The notes: a model not told the origin generated them from the letters alone. A DNA stretch of 64,000 bases from Mycolicibacterium malmesburyense (GCF_001050015.1 NZ_CVTB01000077.1:22872-86871), one strand, 5' to 3'. Shown: positions 51,048 to 61,139, counted from the first letter of the stretch. Program-made: numbers and translations.

Positions 51048-53930
51048 GTGGCCGAAGATGCCCCAACCGAAGACCTTTCCGAAGACACGCGAGAAGCGCA
51101 GGACTCCGCGCAGGAGACGTTGAGAGTCGATTCGCTCGCCCAGGTGCTCGGCACCACCGCCGAGCGGGTGCTCGAAGCGCTGACCGAACTCGACGGTCGC
51201 GTCCGGACCGTCGAATCCACCGTCGAGGAGGACGAGGCGCAGCGGGTGCGTGAAGCGCTGGCCGACGGCGCGGCGGCGGAAGCCTCCGAGGCGCAGACGC
51301 CCGAACCGGCGGCCGAACCCGCGGCCGGGACCGAGTCCGGCGACGGCGGCGGCGACGGCGACGAGCCGGAGTCCCGGCTGATCTTGGAGACGCCCGCGGA
51401 GGAAGCCCCGCAGCGCGCCGAGTACATGCCGCTGTTCGTGGCGCCGCAACCGGTCCGGTTCGACTACGACGCCGACGCCGATGACGACGATGATGATGAC
51501 GACGACGACGATGACGGTCAGGACGGCGAAGACGACCAGTCCGAACGGCCCTCCGGTCGCCGTCGCCGCCGCGGCAGGCGTGGCCGGGGCCGCGGCCGCG
51601 GTGAGCAGAACGGCGACGACGGCGAGTCCGACGGCGACGCCAACCAGAACGGATCTTCGGGTTCCGACCAAGACGGCGACGACTCGGACGACTCCGACGA
51701 GGACAACGGCGACGACGAGAGCTCCGGCACCGAGGGGGCGACCCGCCGCCGGCGCCGCCGCCGTCGCCGCAAGTCCGGTTCGGGGGACGACAGCGACGCG
51801 GGAACGTCGCCCGACGACCCCCCGAACACCGTCGTGCACGAGCGCGAACCGCGAAAGGCGAACCGGGGCGACAAGTCCTCCGGCGGCGACGGCGAGATCC
51901 AGGGCATCAGCGGTTCGACCCGCCTCGAGGCCAAACGGCAACGCAGGCGCGACGGCCGCGATGCCGGCCGGCGCCGTCCGCCGATCCTGAGCGAGGCCGA
52001 GTTCCTGGCCCGGCGGGAAGCCGTCGAGCGGATGATGGTCGTGCGCGACAAGGTCCGCACCGAGCCCCCGCACGAGGGCGCCCGCTACACCCAGATCGCC
52101 GTGCTCGAGGACGGCGTCGTCGTGGAGCATTTCGTCACCTCGGCCGCGTCGGCCTCGCTGGTCGGCAACATCTACCTCGGCATCGTCCAGAACGTGCTGC
52201 CCTCGATGGAGGCGGCCTTCGTCGACATCGGCCGCGGGCGCAACGGTGTGCTCTACGCCGGCGAGGTGAACTGGGAAGCGGCCGGTCTGGGCGGGCAGAA
52301 CCGCAAGATCGAGCAGGCCCTCAAGCCCGGTGACTACGTCGTCGTGCAGGTCAGCAAGGACCCCGTCGGGCACAAGGGCGCCCGATTGACCACGCAGGTG
52401 TCGCTGGCGGGCCGCTACCTGGTCTACGTGCCGGGGGCGTCGTCGACCGGTATCAGCCGCAAACTGCCCGACACCGAACGCCAGCGCCTCAAGGAGATCC
52501 TGCGTGAGGTGGTGCCGGCCGACGCCGGGGTGATCATCCGCACGGCGTCGGAGGGCGTCAAAGAAGAGGACATCCGCAACGATGTCGAACGCCTGGCCAA
52601 GCGCTGGACCGAGATCGAGGCCAAGGCCGCCGAGATCACCGAGAAGAAGGCCGGTGCGGCCGTCGCGCTCTACGAAGAGCCCGACGTGCTGGTCAAGGTG
52701 ATCCGCGACCTGTTCAACGAGGACTTCACCGGGCTGACCGTCTCCGGCGACGACGCCTGGAACACCATCACCGGATACGTCAATTCGGTTGCCCCGGAAC
52801 TGCTTCCACGGTTGACGAAGTACGAGCCGGTCTCTCCCGACGGTCCGGACGTGTTCGCGGTGCACCGCATCGACGAGCAGCTGACCAAGGCGATGGACCG
52901 CAAGGTGTGGCTGCCGTCCGGTGGCACGCTCGTGATCGACCGCACCGAGGCCATGACCGTCATCGACGTCAACACCGGCAAGTTCACCGGGTCCGGCGGC
53001 AACCTCGAGCAGACCGTCACGCGCAACAACCTCGAGGCGGCCGAGGAGATCGTGCGCCAGCTACGGCTGCGCGACATCGGCGGCATCGTGGTGATCGACT
53101 TCATCGACATGGTGCTCGAGTCGAACCGCGACCTGGTGTTGCGGCGGCTGACCGAGGCGTTGGCCCGCGACCGGACCCGCCATCAGGTCTCCGAGGTCAC
53201 CTCGCTGGGGCTGGTGCAGCTGACCCGCAAGCGCCTGGGCACCGGCCTGGTCGAGGCCTTCTCGACGGCGTGCACGCACTGCGCCGGGCGGGGGATCGTG
53301 CTGCACGGCGATCCGGTCGATTCGACGTCGAGCAGCGGACGCAAGTCCGAAGGCGGCGGTCGGCGCGGTAAGCGCGGTAAGCGCGGCGGCAAGTCCGATG
53401 ACCTCGCCGTGGCCAAGGTCCCGCCGCATCCGGCCGGCGAGCATCCGATGTTCAAGGCGATGGCGGCCGCCAACGGCCGGCACGAGGCCGACGACGAGGA
53501 CAGCGGCGACGAGACCCGGGAGCAGAAGCCCGAGGAGGTCGCCGAGACCGACGCCGAAGCCATTTCGGGCGCCATCCGCACCGCGGTGATCGAGTCCGGC
53601 GAGGACGACATCGAGGACCTCGAGGACGAGGACTTCGACGAGTCCGACGACTCCGACGAGGACGACTCCGACGAGGATGAGATCGACCTGGACTCCGACG
53701 ACGACGAAGACGACATCGATGACGACATCGAGGTCATCGGCGCCGACGATTCGGAAGACGATTCGGACGACGAGTCGGACGACGACTCCGAGGACGAGGA
53801 CGACTCCGAGGACGACGGCTCCGGGCGGTACGACGCCAACGGGGTGGCGCCCGCAGCGGTCAGGTCTTCAGGGCGGCACCGGCGCCGCGCCGCGGCTCGA
53901 CCCGCCGGACCCCCGAGCCAGGAGGACTGA
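51048..53930 (+). CDS. rne: Ribonuclease E/G
   Basis: This 960-residue endoribonuclease has the catalytic core in the centre: an S1-like RNA-binding region (about 355-440, VGNIYLGIVQNVLPSMEAAFVDIG), catalytic D640 in VIDVNTGKFTG and D684 in VVIDFIDM, and the zinc-link cysteines C742 and C745 in CTHCAGRG. In the actinobacterial manner the disordered regions lie on both sides: an acidic and Arg-rich N-terminal 280 residues, with an almost pure Asp run near 145-160, and an acidic C-terminal 130 residues. It degrades mRNA and matures rRNA. GTG 51048 follows AAGGAG. Confidence 0.95.
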   Translation: MAEDAPTEDLSEDTREAQDSAQETLRVDSLAQVLGTTAERVLEALTELDGRVRTVESTVEEDEAQRVREALADGAAAEASEAQTPEPAAEPAAGTESGDGGGDGDEPESRLILETPAEEAPQRAEYMPLFVAPQPVRFDYDADADDDDDDDDDDDDGQDGEDDQSERPSGRRRRRGRRGRGRGRGEQNGDDGESDGDANQNGSSGSDQDGDDSDDSDEDNGDDESSGTEGATRRRRRRRRRKSGSGDDSDAGTSPDDPPNTVVHEREPRKANRGDKSSGGDGEIQGISGSTRLEAKRQRRRDGRDAGRRRPPILSEAEFLARREAVERMMVVRDKVRTEPPHEGARYTQIAVLEDGVVVEHFVTSAASASLVGNIYLGIVQNVLPSMEAAFVDIGRGRNGVLYAGEVNWEAAGLGGQNRKIEQALKPGDYVVVQVSKDPVGHKGARLTTQVSLAGRYLVYVPGASSTGISRKLPDTERQRLKEILREVVPADAGVIIRTASEGVKEEDIRNDVERLAKRWTEIEAKAAEITEKKAGAAVALYEEPDVLVKVIRDLFNEDFTGLTVSGDDAWNTITGYVNSVAPELLPRLTKYEPVSPDGPDVFAVHRIDEQLTKAMDRKVWLPSGGTLVIDRTEAMTVIDVNTGKFTGSGGNLEQTVTRNNLEAAEEIVRQLRLRDIGGIVVIDFIDMVLESNRDLVLRRLTEALARDRTRHQVSEVTSLGLVQLTRKRLGTGLVEAFSTACTHCAGRGIVLHGDPVDSTSSSGRKSEGGGRRGKRGKRGGKSDDLAVAKVPPHPAGEHPMFKAMAAANGRHEADDEDSGDETREQKPEEVAETDAEAISGAIRTAVIESGEDDIEDLEDEDFDESDDSDEDDSDEDEIDLDSDDDEDDIDDDIEVIGADDSEDDSDDESDDDSEDEDDSEDDGSGRYDANGVAPAAVRSSGRHRRRAAARPAGPPSQED

Positions 53931-53970
53931 CCTGGTGGCCGGGGCCCGACGAGCCGTGACCTGCGGTGAT

Positions 53971-54000
53971 TTGACCCTCATGCGGCGCCTCAAGTAGCCT
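53971..54000 (+). promoter_or_regulatory. SigA promoter for rplU-rpmA-obg-proB
   Basis: TTGACC (53971-53976) and TAGCCT (53995-54000) are separated by 18 bases, a good mycobacterial housekeeping promoter. It gives a leader of about 115 bases before rplU. Confidence 0.6.
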
Positions 54001-54121
54001 TGAGCAGTTGTCGCCACGCTCTGGTTCAAGGGGAGTCGGCGACACTCCGAGATCCGGAAACCCAGACCAGCGCAGCGGCAAATCGCGCGCGCCCAGTGAA
54101 CGACGTAGGAGTAGCAGCACG

Positions 54122-54433
54122 ATGGCCACGTACGCAATCGTCAAGACCGGCGGCAAGCAGTACAAAGTCGCGGTCGGCGACGTGGTGAAGGTCGAGAAGC
54201 TCGATTCCGAGCCCGGCTCCAGCGTCTCGCTGCCCGTGGCCCTCGTCGTGGACGGGTCCAAGGTGACCTCCGACGCCAAGTCGCTGGAGAAGGTCGCCGT
54301 CACCGGCGAGATCCTCGAGCACACCAAGGGCCGCAAGATCCGCATCCACAAGTTCAAGAACAAGACCGGCTACCACAAGCGGCAGGGTCACCGTCAGCAG
54401 TTGACCGTCCTCAAGGTCACCGGGATCAAGTAG
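54122..54433 (+). CDS. rplU: 50S ribosomal protein L21
   Basis: This 103-residue protein is L21: [20 protein letters not shown] at the start and [16 protein letters not shown] near the end, which contact 23S rRNA. It begins the ribosomal protein, GTPase and proline biosynthesis cluster found in most bacteria, and is followed by rpmA after 11 bases. The dctA gene that I recall between rne and rplU in M. tuberculosis is absent. Confidence 0.97.
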   Translation: MATYAIVKTGGKQYKVAVGDVVKVEKLDSEPGSSVSLPVALVVDGSKVTSDAKSLEKVAVTGEILEHTKGRKIRIHKFKNKTGYHKRQGHRQQLTVLKVTGIK

Positions 54434-54444
54434 GGGAATCAGAC

Positions 54445-54711
54445 ATGGCACACAAGAAGGGCGCTTCCAGCTCGCGCAACGGTCGCGACTCCGCCGCACA
54501 GCGGCTCGGCGTCAAGCGGTTCGGCGGCCAGGTCGTCAAGGCCGGCGAGATCCTCGTCCGCCAGCGCGGCACCCATTTCCATCCCGGCACCAACGTCGGC
54601 CGTGGTGGTGACGACACCCTGTTCGCCACCGCCCCCGGCGCCGTCGAGTTCGGCACCAAGCGCGGTCGCAAGACCGTCAGCGTCGTGCGACCGGCGCCGC
54701 AGGAGGCCTGA
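54445..54711 (+). CDS. rpmA: 50S ribosomal protein L27
   Basis: This 88-residue protein is L27, with the highly conserved [20 protein letters not shown] start whose flexible tip reaches the peptidyl-transferase centre, and [17 protein letters not shown] in the body. There is no N-terminal extension needing cleavage, unlike in Firmicutes. Confidence 0.97.
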   Translation: MAHKKGASSSRNGRDSAAQRLGVKRFGGQVVKAGEILVRQRGTHFHPGTNVGRGGDDTLFATAPGAVEFGTKRGRKTVSVVRPAPQEA

Positions 54712-54790
54712 CTTCCTGCCGCGAATGTGATGCTGCGACTTCTCGGCGGAGGCCGGCAGCAGCTCACATCGTCACGGAAAGGAAGGTCCG

Positions 54791-56236
54791 ATGCCTCGCT
54801 TCGTCGACCGCGTGGTGATTCACGCGCGGGCCGGCAACGGCGGTAACGGTTGCGCATCGGTTCATCGCGAGAAATTCAAGCCGCTCGGCGGCCCCGACGG
54901 GGGTAACGGCGGCCGCGGCGGCAGCGTGGTCCTGGTCGTCGACCCGCAGGTGCACACGCTGCTCGACTTCCACTTCCATCCGCACGTCGTCGCCCCATCC
55001 GGTAAGCAGGGCGCGGGCGGCAACCGCGACGGCGCCGCGGGCGCCGATCTCGAGGTCAAGGTTCCCGACGGCACGGTCGTGCTCGACGAGGATGGCCGGG
55101 TGCTCGCCGACCTCGTCGGCGCCGGCACCCGTTTCGAAGCGGCCGCGGGCGGTCGCGGCGGCCTGGGTAACGCCGCGCTGGCGTCGCGCGCCCGCAAGGC
55201 GCCCGGATTCGCGCTGCTCGGCGAGAAGGGGCAGGTCCGCGACCTGACCCTGGAGCTCAAGACCGTCGCCGACGTCGGCCTGGTCGGGTTTCCGTCCGCG
55301 GGGAAGTCGTCGCTGGTGTCGGTGATCTCGGCCGCCAAACCGAAGATCGCCGACTATCCGTTCACGACGCTGGCGCCCAACCTCGGCGTGGTGTCGGCCG
55401 GCGGGAACACGTTCACCGTCGCCGATGTGCCCGGTCTCATCCCGGGCGCCTCGCAGGGGCGCGGGCTGGGCCTGGACTTCCTGCGCCACATCGAACGCTG
55501 CGCCGTGCTGGTCCACGTCGTTGACTGCGCGACGATGGAACCCGGGCGCGATCCGGTTTCCGACATCGATGCGCTGGAAGCCGAGCTCGCCGCGTACACC
55601 CCGACGTTGCAAGGTGATTCGACGCTGGGCGACCTCGCCGAACGTCCGCGCGCGGTGGTGCTGAACAAGATCGACGTGCCCGACGCGCGCGAACTCGCCG
55701 AGTTCGTCCGCGACGAGGTCGCCCGCCGGTACGGGTGGCCGGTTTTCGAGGTGTCGACCGTGACCCGGGAGGGGTTGCGCCAGTTGACCTTCGCGCTGTG
55801 GGAGATGGTGTCGGCCTATCGCGAATCGCAACCGCCGGTGGTGCCGCGCCGACCCGTCATCCGACCCGTCCCTGTGGACGAGAGCGGTTTCACCGTCGAG
55901 CCCGACGGACAAGGCGGCTTCGTCGTGCACGGCGTCCGGCCCGAACGGTGGGTCGCCCAAACCGATTTCGACAACGACGAGGCCGTTGGCTACCTCGGTG
56001 ACCGGCTGGCGCGACTCGGCGTCGAGGACGAGCTGTTGAAGCTGGGAGCCCGTCCCGGATGCGCAGTCACCATCAGCGACGTCACCTTCGACTGGGAGCC
56101 GCAAACGCCCGCCGGGGTGGACGTGCCGATGTCCGGCCGCGGCACCGACCAGCGCCTGGAACAGACCGAACGCGTCGGCGCCGCCGAGCGCAAAGCCGCC
56201 CGGCGCGAACGGCGTCGGCCGGGCGGTGAGTCGTGA
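54791..56236 (+). CDS. obg: GTPase Obg/CgtA
   Basis: This 481-residue GTPase has the glycine-rich Obg fold (2-159, [20 protein letters not shown] onward), the G domain with G1 GFPSAGKSS (166-174), switch region [17 protein letters not shown] and NKID, and a C-terminal OCT domain plus a basic actinobacterial tail ([14 protein letters not shown]). Obg binds the 50S subunit and links ribosome assembly to (p)ppGpp and stress. Its stop overlaps proB as GTGA. Confidence 0.97.
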   Translation: MPRFVDRVVIHARAGNGGNGCASVHREKFKPLGGPDGGNGGRGGSVVLVVDPQVHTLLDFHFHPHVVAPSGKQGAGGNRDGAAGADLEVKVPDGTVVLDEDGRVLADLVGAGTRFEAAAGGRGGLGNAALASRARKAPGFALLGEKGQVRDLTLELKTVADVGLVGFPSAGKSSLVSVISAAKPKIADYPFTTLAPNLGVVSAGGNTFTVADVPGLIPGASQGRGLGLDFLRHIERCAVLVHVVDCATMEPGRDPVSDIDALEAELAAYTPTLQGDSTLGDLAERPRAVVLNKIDVPDARELAEFVRDEVARRYGWPVFEVSTVTREGLRQLTFALWEMVSAYRESQPPVVPRRPVIRPVPVDESGFTVEPDGQGGFVVHGVRPERWVAQTDFDNDEAVGYLGDRLARLGVEDELLKLGARPGCAVTISDVTFDWEPQTPAGVDVPMSGRGTDQRLEQTERVGAAERKAARRERRRPGGES

Positions 56237-57357
56237 CGGCTTCTCCGCGCCCGGTGGACTCCATGCATCGGGAAGCCGTCCGCACCGCGCGCAGCGTCGT
56301 CGTCAAGGTCGGCACCACCGCGCTGACCACACCGACCGGGGTGTTCGACGCCAGCAGGCTCGCGGTGCTGGTCGAGGCCATCGAGGGCCGGATGCGGGCC
56401 GGATCCGACGTGGTGATCGTGTCGTCGGGTGCCATCGCCGCGGGCATCGAACCGCTGCGGCTGACCAAACGCCCCACCGACCTGGCCACCAAACAGGCCG
56501 CCGCCAGCGTCGGCCAGGTGGCGCTGGTCAACGCCTGGAGCGCGGCCTTCGCCCGCTACGACCGCACCGTCGGGCAGGTGCTGTTGACCGCGCACGACAT
56601 CTCGATGCGGGCGCAGCACACCAACGCCCAGCGCACGCTCGACCGGCTGCGCGCGCTGCACGCGGTCGCGATTGTCAACGAGAACGACACCGTGGCCACC
56701 AACGAGATCCGGTTCGGCGACAACGACCGGCTCTCGGCGCTGGTCGCTCATCTGGTCGGTGCCGACGCGCTGATCCTGCTGTCCGACATCGATGGGCTCT
56801 ACGACTCGGACCCCCGAAAAGGCAACGCGCGCTTCATCTCCGAGGTCGCGGCGCCGGAAGATCTCGACGGTGTGGTGGCCGGCAGGTCCAGCCATCTCGG
56901 TACCGGGGGAATGGCATCGAAGCTGTCGTCGGCGCTGTTGGCCGCCGATGCCGGGGTGCCGGTGTTGTTGGCCGCCGCCTCGGATGCGGCGACCGCGCTG
57001 GACGACGCGTCGGTCGGGACGGTGTTCGCGCCGCGGCCGGAGCGGATGTCGGCCCGCCGGTTCTGGGTGCGCTACGCCGCCGAGGCCTCGGGCGCGTTGA
57101 CGCTCGACGACGGCGCGGTGCGCGCGGTGGTCAAACAGCGGCGCTCGTTGCTGCCCGCCGGCATCACCGCGGTGTCGGGACGGTTCTACGGCGGCGATGT
57201 CGTCGAGTTGCGCACGCAGGACGGCACCATGGTCGCGCGCGGCGTGGTCGCTTACGACCGCGGCGAGCTGGCGACGATGTTGGGCCGGTCGTTGTCCGAC
57301 CTGCCACCGGAGGCGCGCCGACCCGCCGTGCACGCCGACGACCTGGTAGCCGTCTGA
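56233..57357 (+). CDS. proB: Glutamate 5-kinase
   Basis: This 374-residue enzyme phosphorylates glutamate in the first step of proline synthesis. The amino-acid-kinase domain covers about 15-270 ([39 protein letters not shown], and GTGGMASKL) and the C-terminal PUA domain about 285-365. It is translationally coupled to obg. Feedback inhibition by proline is usual for the family. Confidence 0.96.
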   Translation: MTASPRPVDSMHREAVRTARSVVVKVGTTALTTPTGVFDASRLAVLVEAIEGRMRAGSDVVIVSSGAIAAGIEPLRLTKRPTDLATKQAAASVGQVALVNAWSAAFARYDRTVGQVLLTAHDISMRAQHTNAQRTLDRLRALHAVAIVNENDTVATNEIRFGDNDRLSALVAHLVGADALILLSDIDGLYDSDPRKGNARFISEVAAPEDLDGVVAGRSSHLGTGGMASKLSSALLAADAGVPVLLAAASDAATALDDASVGTVFAPRPERMSARRFWVRYAAEASGALTLDDGAVRAVVKQRRSLLPAGITAVSGRFYGGDVVELRTQDGTMVARGVVAYDRGELATMLGRSLSDLPPEARRPAVHADDLVAV

Positions 57358-57358
57358 G

Positions 57359-58198
57359 TCACGCCGACGTCGCGACCGCGGGCAACTCGTCGGCCAGCAG
57401 CGCCAGCATGGGGGAGCAGCCGTTGTCGATCTTGACCGTCGCGAGCGCGTCGCCGCGGGTGGGGCCGCGGTTGATGATCGCGATCGGCACGCCCGCCGCC
57501 GCGGCATGGCGCACGAACCGGTAGCCCGAGTACACCGTCAGCGACGACCCGGCCACCAGCAGGGCATCGGCCGCGTCGACCACCGAATACGCCTCGGCCA
57601 CACGATCTTTCGGGACGCTTTCGCCGAAGTAGACGATGTCGGGTTTGAGCATGCCCCCGCAGCGGGAGCAGTCGACCACGCGGAACGAACCGGTCTCACC
57701 GACGACGGCGTCGGCGTCCGGCGCGACCGCGATGCCGCCCACCGACTCCGCGACCCGCTGGGCGAACCCCGGATTGGCCTCCTCCAGCAGCTCGGCCAGG
57801 GCGGCGCGGCTCATCGTGTGCGCACAGTCCAGGCAGATGACCTGCGCATAGGTGCCGTGCAGGTTGACCACGTTATCGCTGCCGGCCTTCGTGTGCAGCA
57901 GGTCGACGTTCTGCGTGACCAGCCCCGACACCACGCCCGCGGCCTCGAGCGCGGCGAGGGCGCGATGACCCGCGTTGGGCAGCGTGGCGTCCATATGGCG
58001 CCAGCCGAGGTGGTTGCGCGCCCAGTACCGCTGCCGGAACACGGGGTCGGAGGTGAACTGGCGGATCGTCATGGGATTGCTCGGCGGCGAGTCCGGGCCG
58101 CGGTAGTCCGGGATCCCGGAGTCGGTGGACATCCCCGCCCCGGTGAGCACGGCGATCCGGCGGCCCCGCAGCAGGGCGACGAGTTCGGGGGATTCCAC
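57359..58198 (-). CDS. Sirtuin, NAD-dependent protein deacylase
   Basis: This 279-residue Sir2 protein has LTGAGMSTDSGIPDYRG (18-34), TQNVDLLH, the catalytic histidine in NLHGTY, zinc cysteines in CLDCAH and CSRCGG, and VAGSSLTVYSGYRF. It most resembles SIRT4-like (class II) sirtuins, which may act as lipoamidase, deacylase or ADP-ribosyltransferase. GTG 58198 is preferred over ATG 58264 because TACCCT (58206-58211) sits seven bases upstream in the leaderless pattern. It is convergent with proB, with one base between stops. Confidence 0.85.
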   Translation of the reverse strand: MESPELVALLRGRRIAVLTGAGMSTDSGIPDYRGPDSPPSNPMTIRQFTSDPVFRQRYWARNHLGWRHMDATLPNAGHRALAALEAAGVVSGLVTQNVDLLHTKAGSDNVVNLHGTYAQVICLDCAHTMSRAALAELLEEANPGFAQRVAESVGGIAVAPDADAVVGETGSFRVVDCSRCGGMLKPDIVYFGESVPKDRVAEAYSVVDAADALLVAGSSLTVYSGYRFVRHAAAAGVPIAIINRGPTRGDALATVKIDNGCSPMLALLADELPAVATSA

Positions 58199-58246
58199 CC
58201 GATTCAGGGTAGGCGGTTCCTCGAAACCCGACGTCGCGGTGCTTAG

Positions 58247-58285
58247 CGGGTTGATCGCCCGCATCAGGTGCGTGCAATCAACCCG
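58247..58285 (-). terminator. Inverted repeat after the molybdoenzyme operon
   Basis: CGGGTTGAT (58247-58255) and ATCAACCCG (58277-58285) form a nine-bp stem with a 21-base loop, ten bases downstream of the stop at 58295. There is no T-tract, so it is a possible but not certain terminator; it lies just upstream of the sirtuin promoter. Confidence 0.4.
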
Positions 58286-58294
58286 TCAAGCCCG

Positions 58295-58774
58295 CTAGTT
58301 GGCCAGCGCCTGCGGCGACAGCTCCTTGAGCATCGCGTTGGCCCACCGCATCTGCCGCAGGGCTTGCGGATGGCAGCGCTGGGTCAGCTCGAGCAGCCTC
58401 TCGTCCTTGGCCGCCTGGGCGCCCTGGGCCAGCAGCTCCCAATCGAGCGAGACGCCCGCCGCCAACCGGTGCAGCCGCCTCAGGTCCGCCAGCAACAGCA
58501 GGGCGGGCTCGGGTCGGCGGCCGAGGCGGTCGCTGAACCACTGCTGGGCCACCTCGGTGACGGCCTTGGTCCGCGGACGTGCGCGTAACCGGACGCCGTA
58601 GTTCCGCCCGATTTGCGCGATCAGGTCGACGTGTTCGCGCGACCAGACGGTCAGGTCCATCGCGACGTGGTAGATGCCGTGGTCGTCGTGGTGGCGCGCG
58701 GCGATCGCGTCCAACGAGCGGGCCAGCCGCAGTTCGGAGCGGTGCAATTCGCGCAACGCCAGGCCGAGTTTCAT
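58295..58774 (-). CDS. Histidine-rich helical protein co-translated with the molybdoenzyme
   Basis: This 159-residue protein appears all helical, with four to five amphipathic helices and clustered histidines (AARHHDDHGIYHVAMD, then WSREHVDLI, and later RCHPQALRQMRW). There is no signal peptide or membrane segment. I do not recognise the family. Its ATG overlaps the stop of the molybdopterin oxidoreductase gene, so the two proteins are made together and may form a complex. The His/Glu pattern could bind a metal in a four-helix bundle, or it could be a dedicated chaperone, but both are guesses. Confidence 0.7.
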   Translation of the reverse strand: MKLGLALRELHRSELRLARSLDAIAARHHDDHGIYHVAMDLTVWSREHVDLIAQIGRNYGVRLRARPRTKAVTEVAQQWFSDRLGRRPEPALLLLADLRRLHRLAAGVSLDWELLAQGAQAAKDERLLELTQRCHPQALRQMRWANAMLKELSPQALAN

Positions 58775-61104
58775 GGTGACTCCGCTCCGGTCGGCACGAC
58801 GGCAAACCGGGCCGCCGCGGTCTTGAAGATCGGTTGTTTGGACACCGGGTCCCAGTCCGTGAGCGTCAGCTCGTTGGCGGCCCGGTCGTGCTCGTTCGCG
58901 TCGACGTCCCAATAGCCGTAGTGGAACGGCAGGAACAGCACGCCCGCACGGATGCCGGTGACGCGCGCCTTGGCCCGGACCCGCCCGCGCGGTGTCTCGA
59001 TTTCGGCGAGGTCGCCCTCGCGGACGTCGAGCCGTAGAGCGTCGGACTCGGCCATCTCGACCCACACCTCCGGCGCCGCCGCGGCCAGCTCGGGGACGCG
59101 CCCGGTCTTGGTCCGGGTGTGGAATTGATACACCGTCCGGCCGGTGATCAACGCGAACGGATAATCATCGCTCGGAACCTCGTGCGCCGGAAGGTATTCG
59201 GCCGCCTTGATGATCGCCTTGCCATCGGGGTTCATGGCCCGGTACTCGGTCGGCTCCAGCGGTGCGCCGGTGATCAGGTCCTTGCCGTAAGCCTCGCAGT
59301 AGTCGGGTGCCGCCCAGAATTGCCCGTCGGCGTAGAGGCGTTCGGTGCCGTCGGGATGCTCGGCGTTGCAGGGCCATTGGATTCCGCTGCCACCGCGCAG
59401 CTTGTCGTAGCTCAGCCCGGTGTAGTCGCACGGGCGCCCGGCGCTGCAGCGCTGCCATGCGGCGAACGCCGACTCCGGATCAGTCCAGGACGGCAGCGGA
59501 TCTCCGTTGCGGTCGCGGAAATCCATGCGGCGCGCGTAGTCCAGGAAGATGTCGAGATCGGGTCGGGCCACGCCGGGCGGGTCGACCGCCTTCTCCGACA
59601 GGTGCACGGTCCGGTCGGTGTTGGTGAACGTACCGGTCTTCTCCGCCCATGCGGCAGCCGGCAGCACGACATCGGCGAGTTCGGTTGTCTCCGTGGGGAA
59701 GATATCCTGCACAACGACGAAGAGGCCTCGCTGGCTCAGGATGCTGCGGATGCGGCGCAACTCGGGTAGTGAGACCGCCGGATTCGTCGCGCTGATCCAG
59801 AGGAAGCGCAGCGTGCCCTGCTCGGCGTACCGGAACATCTGCATCGCGTGCGTCGGCGGTGCATAGTGCGGAATCTGGGTCGTCTCGACGTTCCACAACC
59901 GCGCCAATTCGCCGATGTGGTTGTCATTCGACCAGTTTCGGAAGCCGGCCAGGTCGCCGTCGGCGCCGCACTCGCGGGTGTTTTCGGCGGTGGGCTGACC
60001 GTTCATCTGCAGCACCCCGCACCCCGGTCGGCCGAGCATGCCGCGCAGGATGTGCACGTTGTTGACCTGGACGGCGGCCGCCGACGCCTGGTGGGACTGG
60101 TAGAAGCCCTGCAGCACCGTCGACAGCAGGCGTTCCGCGGTGCCCAGCAACCGTGCCGCGGCGCGGATGTCGTCGGCCGGAACGTCACAGATCTTCGCGG
60201 CGCGCTCGGGCGGGAACTCTGCGACACGTTTGCGCAGTTCCTCGAAACCGACCGCGTGCGCGCGGATGTAGTCGTGGTCGACCCACTCGTTGACGACGAT
60301 CTCGTACAGCAGCGCGTTCATCAGCGCGACGTTCGTGCCGGGCAGCGGGGCCAGATGCACCGTGGCGTGCTCGGCCACCGGGGTCTTCCGTGGGTCGACG
60401 CAGACGATGGCCGGCGGGTTGGGTCCGGCGAGGCGGTCCAACATCCGCATCCACAGCACCGTCTGGGTTTCGGCGACGTTGTGGCCGAAAAGCGCGATGA
60501 CGTCGGCGTGGTCGACGTCGGCGTACGAGCCGGGTTGGCCGTCGCATCCGAAGGACTCCTTCAACGCCTCGGCGGCCGTCGCGGTACACAGCCGGGTGTT
60601 GCCGTCGACGTGGTTGGTGCCGATCGCGCCGTGCGCGATCACCCCGAGGGTGTAGTACTCCTCGAGGAACAGCTGACCCGATGTGTAGAAGCCGAATGCC
60701 GACGGGCCATACCGGTCGAGCAGCCGCTTGCTGTGGCGCACCACCTGATCCATGGCGGTGTCCCAATCACATTCGGTCAGTTCGCCGTTGACGCGAACCA
60801 TCGGTGTGGTCAACCGGTCGGGCGAGGCATTGGCCTGCCATCCGTAGAAGTCCTTGGGGTCGAGTCGGCCGTGATTCACGCGGTCGTTCTCGCGGCCGCG
60901 GACGCCGACGATCCGGTCGTCCTTCACCGCGATGTCCAGACCGTCGCCGTTGGAGTGCAGGATGGCCGCCGACTGCACCCACCGGTCAACGGATTCCGTT
61001 GTCACACCGTCGGCGAGGTGGATGTCGGGTCGCGACGGCCAGCGCTCGTCGCGGGCGTAGGGGGTTCGTGCGCCCCATGGTTCGGCGATCCGATTCGCGG
61101 GCAC
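58771..61104 (-). CDS. Molybdopterin (bis-MGD) oxidoreductase lacking the N-terminal iron-sulfur site
   Basis: This 777-residue protein has the fold order of the NarB/NasA/Fdh branch: an N-terminal domain, NTRLCTATAAEALKESFG with the probable Mo ligand C173, ALFGHNVAETQTVLWMRML, the ILRGMLGRPGCGVLQMNGQPTAE block (split), and a C-terminal molydopterin-dinucleotide domain (DALRLDVREGDLAEIETPRG). The usual C-x2-C-x3-C motif reads A47, H50, D54 (SAAILHSNGDG), and the later LCPKG cysteine is D82, so no [4Fe-4S] cluster can form there. There is no Tat signal, so it is cytosolic. The substrate is unknown. The gene is followed by a co-translated histidine-rich partner. Confidence 0.88.
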   Translation of the reverse strand: MPANRIAEPWGARTPYARDERWPSRPDIHLADGVTTESVDRWVQSAAILHSNGDGLDIAVKDDRIVGVRGRENDRVNHGRLDPKDFYGWQANASPDRLTTPMVRVNGELTECDWDTAMDQVVRHSKRLLDRYGPSAFGFYTSGQLFLEEYYTLGVIAHGAIGTNHVDGNTRLCTATAAEALKESFGCDGQPGSYADVDHADVIALFGHNVAETQTVLWMRMLDRLAGPNPPAIVCVDPRKTPVAEHATVHLAPLPGTNVALMNALLYEIVVNEWVDHDYIRAHAVGFEELRKRVAEFPPERAAKICDVPADDIRAAARLLGTAERLLSTVLQGFYQSHQASAAAVQVNNVHILRGMLGRPGCGVLQMNGQPTAENTRECGADGDLAGFRNWSNDNHIGELARLWNVETTQIPHYAPPTHAMQMFRYAEQGTLRFLWISATNPAVSLPELRRIRSILSQRGLFVVVQDIFPTETTELADVVLPAAAWAEKTGTFTNTDRTVHLSEKAVDPPGVARPDLDIFLDYARRMDFRDRNGDPLPSWTDPESAFAAWQRCSAGRPCDYTGLSYDKLRGGSGIQWPCNAEHPDGTERLYADGQFWAAPDYCEAYGKDLITGAPLEPTEYRAMNPDGKAIIKAAEYLPAHEVPSDDYPFALITGRTVYQFHTRTKTGRVPELAAAAPEVWVEMAESDALRLDVREGDLAEIETPRGRVRAKARVTGIRAGVLFLPFHYGYWDVDANEHDRAANELTLTDWDPVSKQPIFKTAAARFAVVPTGAESP

Positions 61105-61139
61105 CTCGTCGGCTTACCCGACGGTGATCTTGTGAAACC

